A DNA stretch of 64,000 nt, taken from NCBI RefSeq assembly GCF_004135585.1, contig NZ_CP035501.1, positions 1,227,001-1,291,000 of the forward strand, in the 5' to 3' direction. Of this stretch, positions 61,684 to 64,000 are shown in pieces. A program made the position numbers and the translations under genes. The notes under the pieces are model-generated. The model was given only the letters and a program-made list of their open reading frames with translations, was not told where the DNA came from and did no database searches. Origin of the DNA: Sphingosinicella sp. BN140058. Lineage in GTDB: Bacteria; Pseudomonadota; Alphaproteobacteria; Sphingomonadales; Sphingomonadaceae. Positions within the stretch are counted from its first letter, which is position 1, and each line of letters starts with the position of its first letter.

Positions 61684-62099
61684 TTCTCGGCCGCCTCAAC
61701 CATGTCGGCATCGCCACGCCCTCGATCGAGGACAGCGTCGCCCTCTATCGCGATTTGCTCGGCGCGACCCGGATCCACGATCCGTTCGATCTCCCCGCAC
61801 AGGGTGTCCGCGTCTGCTTCGTCGATACGCCCAACAGCCAGATCGAGCTGATCGAGCCGCTCGGCGACGCCTCCCCCCTGCACGGCTTCCTCGCCAGGAA
61901 CCCCGCCGGCGGCCAGCACCATCTCTGCTTCGAAGTGCCCGACATCCACGCCGCCAAGGCCGAGATGGAAGCCAAGGGCGCCAAGGTGCTCGGCGAACCC
62001 CGCATCGGTGCCCACGGCACGCCGGTCATCTTCGTCCATCCGAAGAATATGGGCGGCGTGCTCGTCGAGCTCATGGAGACTCCGCGGGAGGCGCATTGA
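61680..62099 (+). CDS. mce: Methylmalonyl-CoA epimerase
   Basis: 139 residues, vicinal-oxygen-chelate fold. Opens LGRLNHVGIATPSIEDSVAL (first metal His), with NSQIELIEPLGDASPL (Glu and active-site region), NPAGGQHHLCFEV (second His), and GVLVELME (last Glu ligand). It interconverts (2S)- and (2R)-methylmalonyl-CoA between carboxylase and mutase. Confidence 0.93.
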   Translation: MILGRLNHVGIATPSIEDSVALYRDLLGATRIHDPFDLPAQGVRVCFVDTPNSQIELIEPLGDASPLHGFLARNPAGGQHHLCFEVPDIHAAKAEMEAKGAKVLGEPRIGAHGTPVIFVHPKNMGGVLVELMETPREAH

Positions 62100-62100
62100 A

Positions 62101-62884
62101 GAGAGAAGGAATGGGCTTCGACAGGCTCAGCCCGAACGGATGACATATGTCGGATGCCCTCGTCGTCGAACTCACCGTCGGCCGACAAACCGCGCGAATC
62201 AGAGCCTGTTCGCCGAACGCTGCCCTTTCCACCCCGTTCGCCCTGAGCCTGTCGAAGGGCTTTCCTTGCTGTTCAGGGCGTTGAACAAGGAACGGGCTTC
62301 GACCGGCTCAGCCCCGGAACGCATGACATATGTCAGATGCGCTCGTCAGCGAACTCAACGCGGGCCGACAAACCGCGCGAAACAGAGCCTGTTCGCCGAA
62401 CGCTGCCCTTTCCACCCCGTTCGCCCTGAGCCTGTCGAAGGGCCTTCCTTGCTGTTCAGGGCGTTGAACACGGAACGGGCTTCGACCGGCTCATCCCCGG
62501 AACGGATGACATGTGTCAGATGCGCTCGTCAGCGAACTCACCGTCGGTCGACAAACCGCGCGAAACAGAGCCTGTTCGCCGAACGCTGCCCTTTCCACCC
62601 CGTTCGCCCTGAGCCTGTCGAAGGGCTTTCCTTGCTGTTCAGGGCGTTGCACACGGAACGGGCTTCGACCGGCTCAGCCCCGGAACGCATCGAAATATGT
62701 GAAACGCGCCATTCACATCACCGACCAAGGCAGCGGCGACGCTTTGCAACGCACCCGTTGAGCACGAAATCGCTTGGCCTTTGAGGCCCCGTTCGCCCTG
62801 AGCTTGTCGAAGGGCCTTCCTTGTTGTTTAGGGCGTTCAACAGGGAACGGGCTTCGACCGGCTCAGCCCCGAACGGATCGAGAC
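62101..62884. repeat. 183-bp tandem repeat array with REP-like inverted units
   Basis: Units start with GAACGGGCTTCGACCGGCTC at 62290, 62473, 62656 and 62845. Spacings are 183, 183 and 189 bp; a partial first unit starts near 62110. Each unit carries two convergent REP-like arms: GGGCTTCGACCGGCTCAG near the start and the reverse-oriented CGCCCTGAGCCTGTCGAAGG near the end. The first two full units are nearly identical; the third unit (62656) keeps the arms but its middle has diverged. The array fills the 785 bp between mce and the mutase gene. Confidence 0.9.
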
Positions 62885-64000
62885 ATGTCAGACAGACCAA
62901 CCATCGAAACCAACACCGGCGAAGATTCGGGCGCAGCCCCGAATGGCGCCGCCCCGAACGGGCGCTCCGCGGCCGCCGGTGCCCCCACCCGCGCCGAGTG
63001 GGAGGCCGCCGCCGCAAAGGAGGTCAAGAACAAGGACCTGACCTGGCACACGCCGGAAGGGATTGCGGTTCAACCGCTCTACACTGCCGATGACGTTGCG
63101 GGTATCGATCCCGGACTGCCCGGCTTCGCGCCGTTCACCCGCGGCCCCTACGCCTCGATGTACACCGGTCGTCCCTGGACGATCCGCCAATATGCCGGCT
63201 TCTCCACCGCCGAGGAATCGAACGCTTTCTACCGCCGCAACCTCGCCGCCGGGCAGAAGGGCCTTTCGGTCGCGTTCGATCTCGCCACCCACCGCGGCTA
63301 CGATTCCGATCACCCCCGCGTGGTCGGCGATGTCGGCAAGGCCGGGGTTGCGATCGACAGCGTGGAAGACATGAAGATCCTGTTCGACACCATCCCGCTC
63401 GATACGATGAGCGTGTCGATGACGATGAACGGCGCGGTGCTGCCGGTGCTCGCTTTCTACATCGTCGCCGCCGAGGAACAGGGCGTGTCTCAGGCGCAGC
63501 TTGCGGGCACGATCCAGAACGACATCCTCAAGGAGTTCGCGGTCCGCAACACCTATATCTACCCGCCGGCGCCCTCGATGCGGATCGTCGCAGACATCAT
63601 CGCCTATACGTCGCAGCACATGCCGCGCTTCAACTCGATCTCGATCAGCGGCTACCACATGCTCGAAGCCGGTGCGACGGCCGTGCAGGAACTCGCCTTC
63701 ACCCTGGCGGATGGCATGGAATATGTCCGCGCCGCCCGCGCCAAGGGGCTGGAGGTCGACGCCTTCGCGCCGCGGCTGTCCTTCTTCTTCGGCATCGGCA
63801 TGAACTTCTTCATGGAGATCGCCAAGCTGCGCGCCGCGCGTACTTTGTGGCACCGGATCATGGACGATTTCGGCGCCAGGAGCGCCAAGTCGAAGATGCT
63901 CCGCACCCACTGCCAGACGTCCGGCGTGTCGCTGACCGAGCAGGATCCGTACAATAATGTCGTGCGCACCACGATCGAGGCGATGGCCGCAGTGCTCGGG
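62885..64000 (+). CDS. scpA: Methylmalonyl-CoA mutase large subunit, N-terminal part
   Basis: 372 codons visible, open to the right edge. N-terminal linker is Ala/Asn-rich (about 8-35). Then the family pattern [96 protein letters not shown] and [19 protein letters not shown]. It rearranges methylmalonyl-CoA to succinyl-CoA with adenosylcobalamin; the B12-binding domain is beyond the window. The ribosome site is weak and the repeat array ends right before ATG 62885. Confidence 0.95.
   Translation, partial: MSDRPTIETNTGEDSGAAPNGAAPNGRSAAAGAPTRAEWEAAAAKEVKNKDLTWHTPEGIAVQPLYTADDVAGIDPGLPGFAPFTRGPYASMYTGRPWTIRQYAGFSTAEESNAFYRRNLAAGQKGLSVAFDLATHRGYDSDHPRVVGDVGKAGVAIDSVEDMKILFDTIPLDTMSVSMTMNGAVLPVLAFYIVAAEEQGVSQAQLAGTIQNDILKEFAVRNTYIYPPAPSMRIVADIIAYTSQHMPRFNSISISGYHMLEAGATAVQELAFTLADGMEYVRAARAKGLEVDAFAPRLSFFFGIGMNFFMEIAKLRAARTLWHRIMDDFGARSAKSKMLRTHCQTSGVSLTEQDPYNNVVRTTIEAMAAVLG

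Noticed and set aside
62101..62884. CRISPR array
   Set aside because: Units are 183 bp with internal inverted arms and near-identical middles; there are no short constant repeats with unique spacers and no cas genes.

Overview
The window looks like chromosome of a high-GC alphaproteobacterium of the Sphingomonadaceae (Sphingomonas-like). The basis is family resemblance of the proteins, G/C-rich third codon positions, LptF/LptG next to a sphingolipid-type fatty acid hydroxylase homologue, and a nifU-tsaB-rimI-mucR-fur-plsC-miaB-phoH-ybeY-corC block of alphaproteobacterial type. No rRNA, tRNA, phage, integrase, transposase or CRISPR array was seen.

Layout. (1) 1-4928: an organosulfur (sulfonate) operon cut by the left edge: ABC permease and ATPase, nitroreductase, two LLM-type flavin monooxygenases and a class II aldolase-like protein, closed by a strong terminator and followed by a YezD-type small protein. 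(2) 4956-10105: a cyclic-di-GMP neighbourhood (HD-GYP phosphodiesterase divergent from a GGDEF cyclase; a PilZ protein further on). Inside it sit a small membrane-protein/Cro-type-regulator pair with a clear operator candidate and a truncated alpha/beta hydrolase. (3) 10224-19253: MFS transporter, lptF-lptG-flippase with ATGA overlaps, an FA2H-like hydroxylase, a GNAT-like protein and a FosA-type glyoxalase. (4) 19372-23672: lipoproteins, a DUF1851 protein, and the glmM-thiD pair. (5) 23833-30644: a DAACS symporter facing a four-gene minus-strand peptide operon (POT transporter, two amidohydrolases of which one lacks metal ligands, NnrU). (6) 30775-39362: nitroreductase, GntR regulator, phosphoesterase, acyl-CoA dehydrogenase, Sua5-type t6A enzyme, ZIP transporter, orphan histidine kinase, and a 52-residue membrane protein. 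(7) 39467-44358: msrA, a split LigD-like pair (polymerase domain and ATP-dependent ligase as separate overlapping genes), two paralogous L,D-transpeptidases, and an AAA-type NTPase. (8) 44359-46096: about 1.7 kb with no credible protein gene but many short perfect hairpins; read on the minus strand, seven have UUCG tetraloops closed by C-G. This is my best candidate for something undescribed: a large structured RNA. (9) 46097-50319: lysine-rich protein, cupredoxin, M20 peptidase, GDSL autotransporter. (10) 50427-58303: the conserved housekeeping block listed above plus a TlpA-like thioredoxin. (11) 58780-64000: enoyl-CoA hydratase, propionyl-CoA carboxylase beta subunit, two small unknowns, methylmalonyl-CoA epimerase, a 183-bp tandem repeat array, and the start of methylmalonyl-CoA mutase, i.e. 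most of the propionyl-CoA to succinyl-CoA route.

All functional calls are from motifs and remembered family features; no database search was run. Starts were moved from the longest open frame where a Shine-Dalgarno-like site, a signal peptide or an upstream terminator gave a reason.
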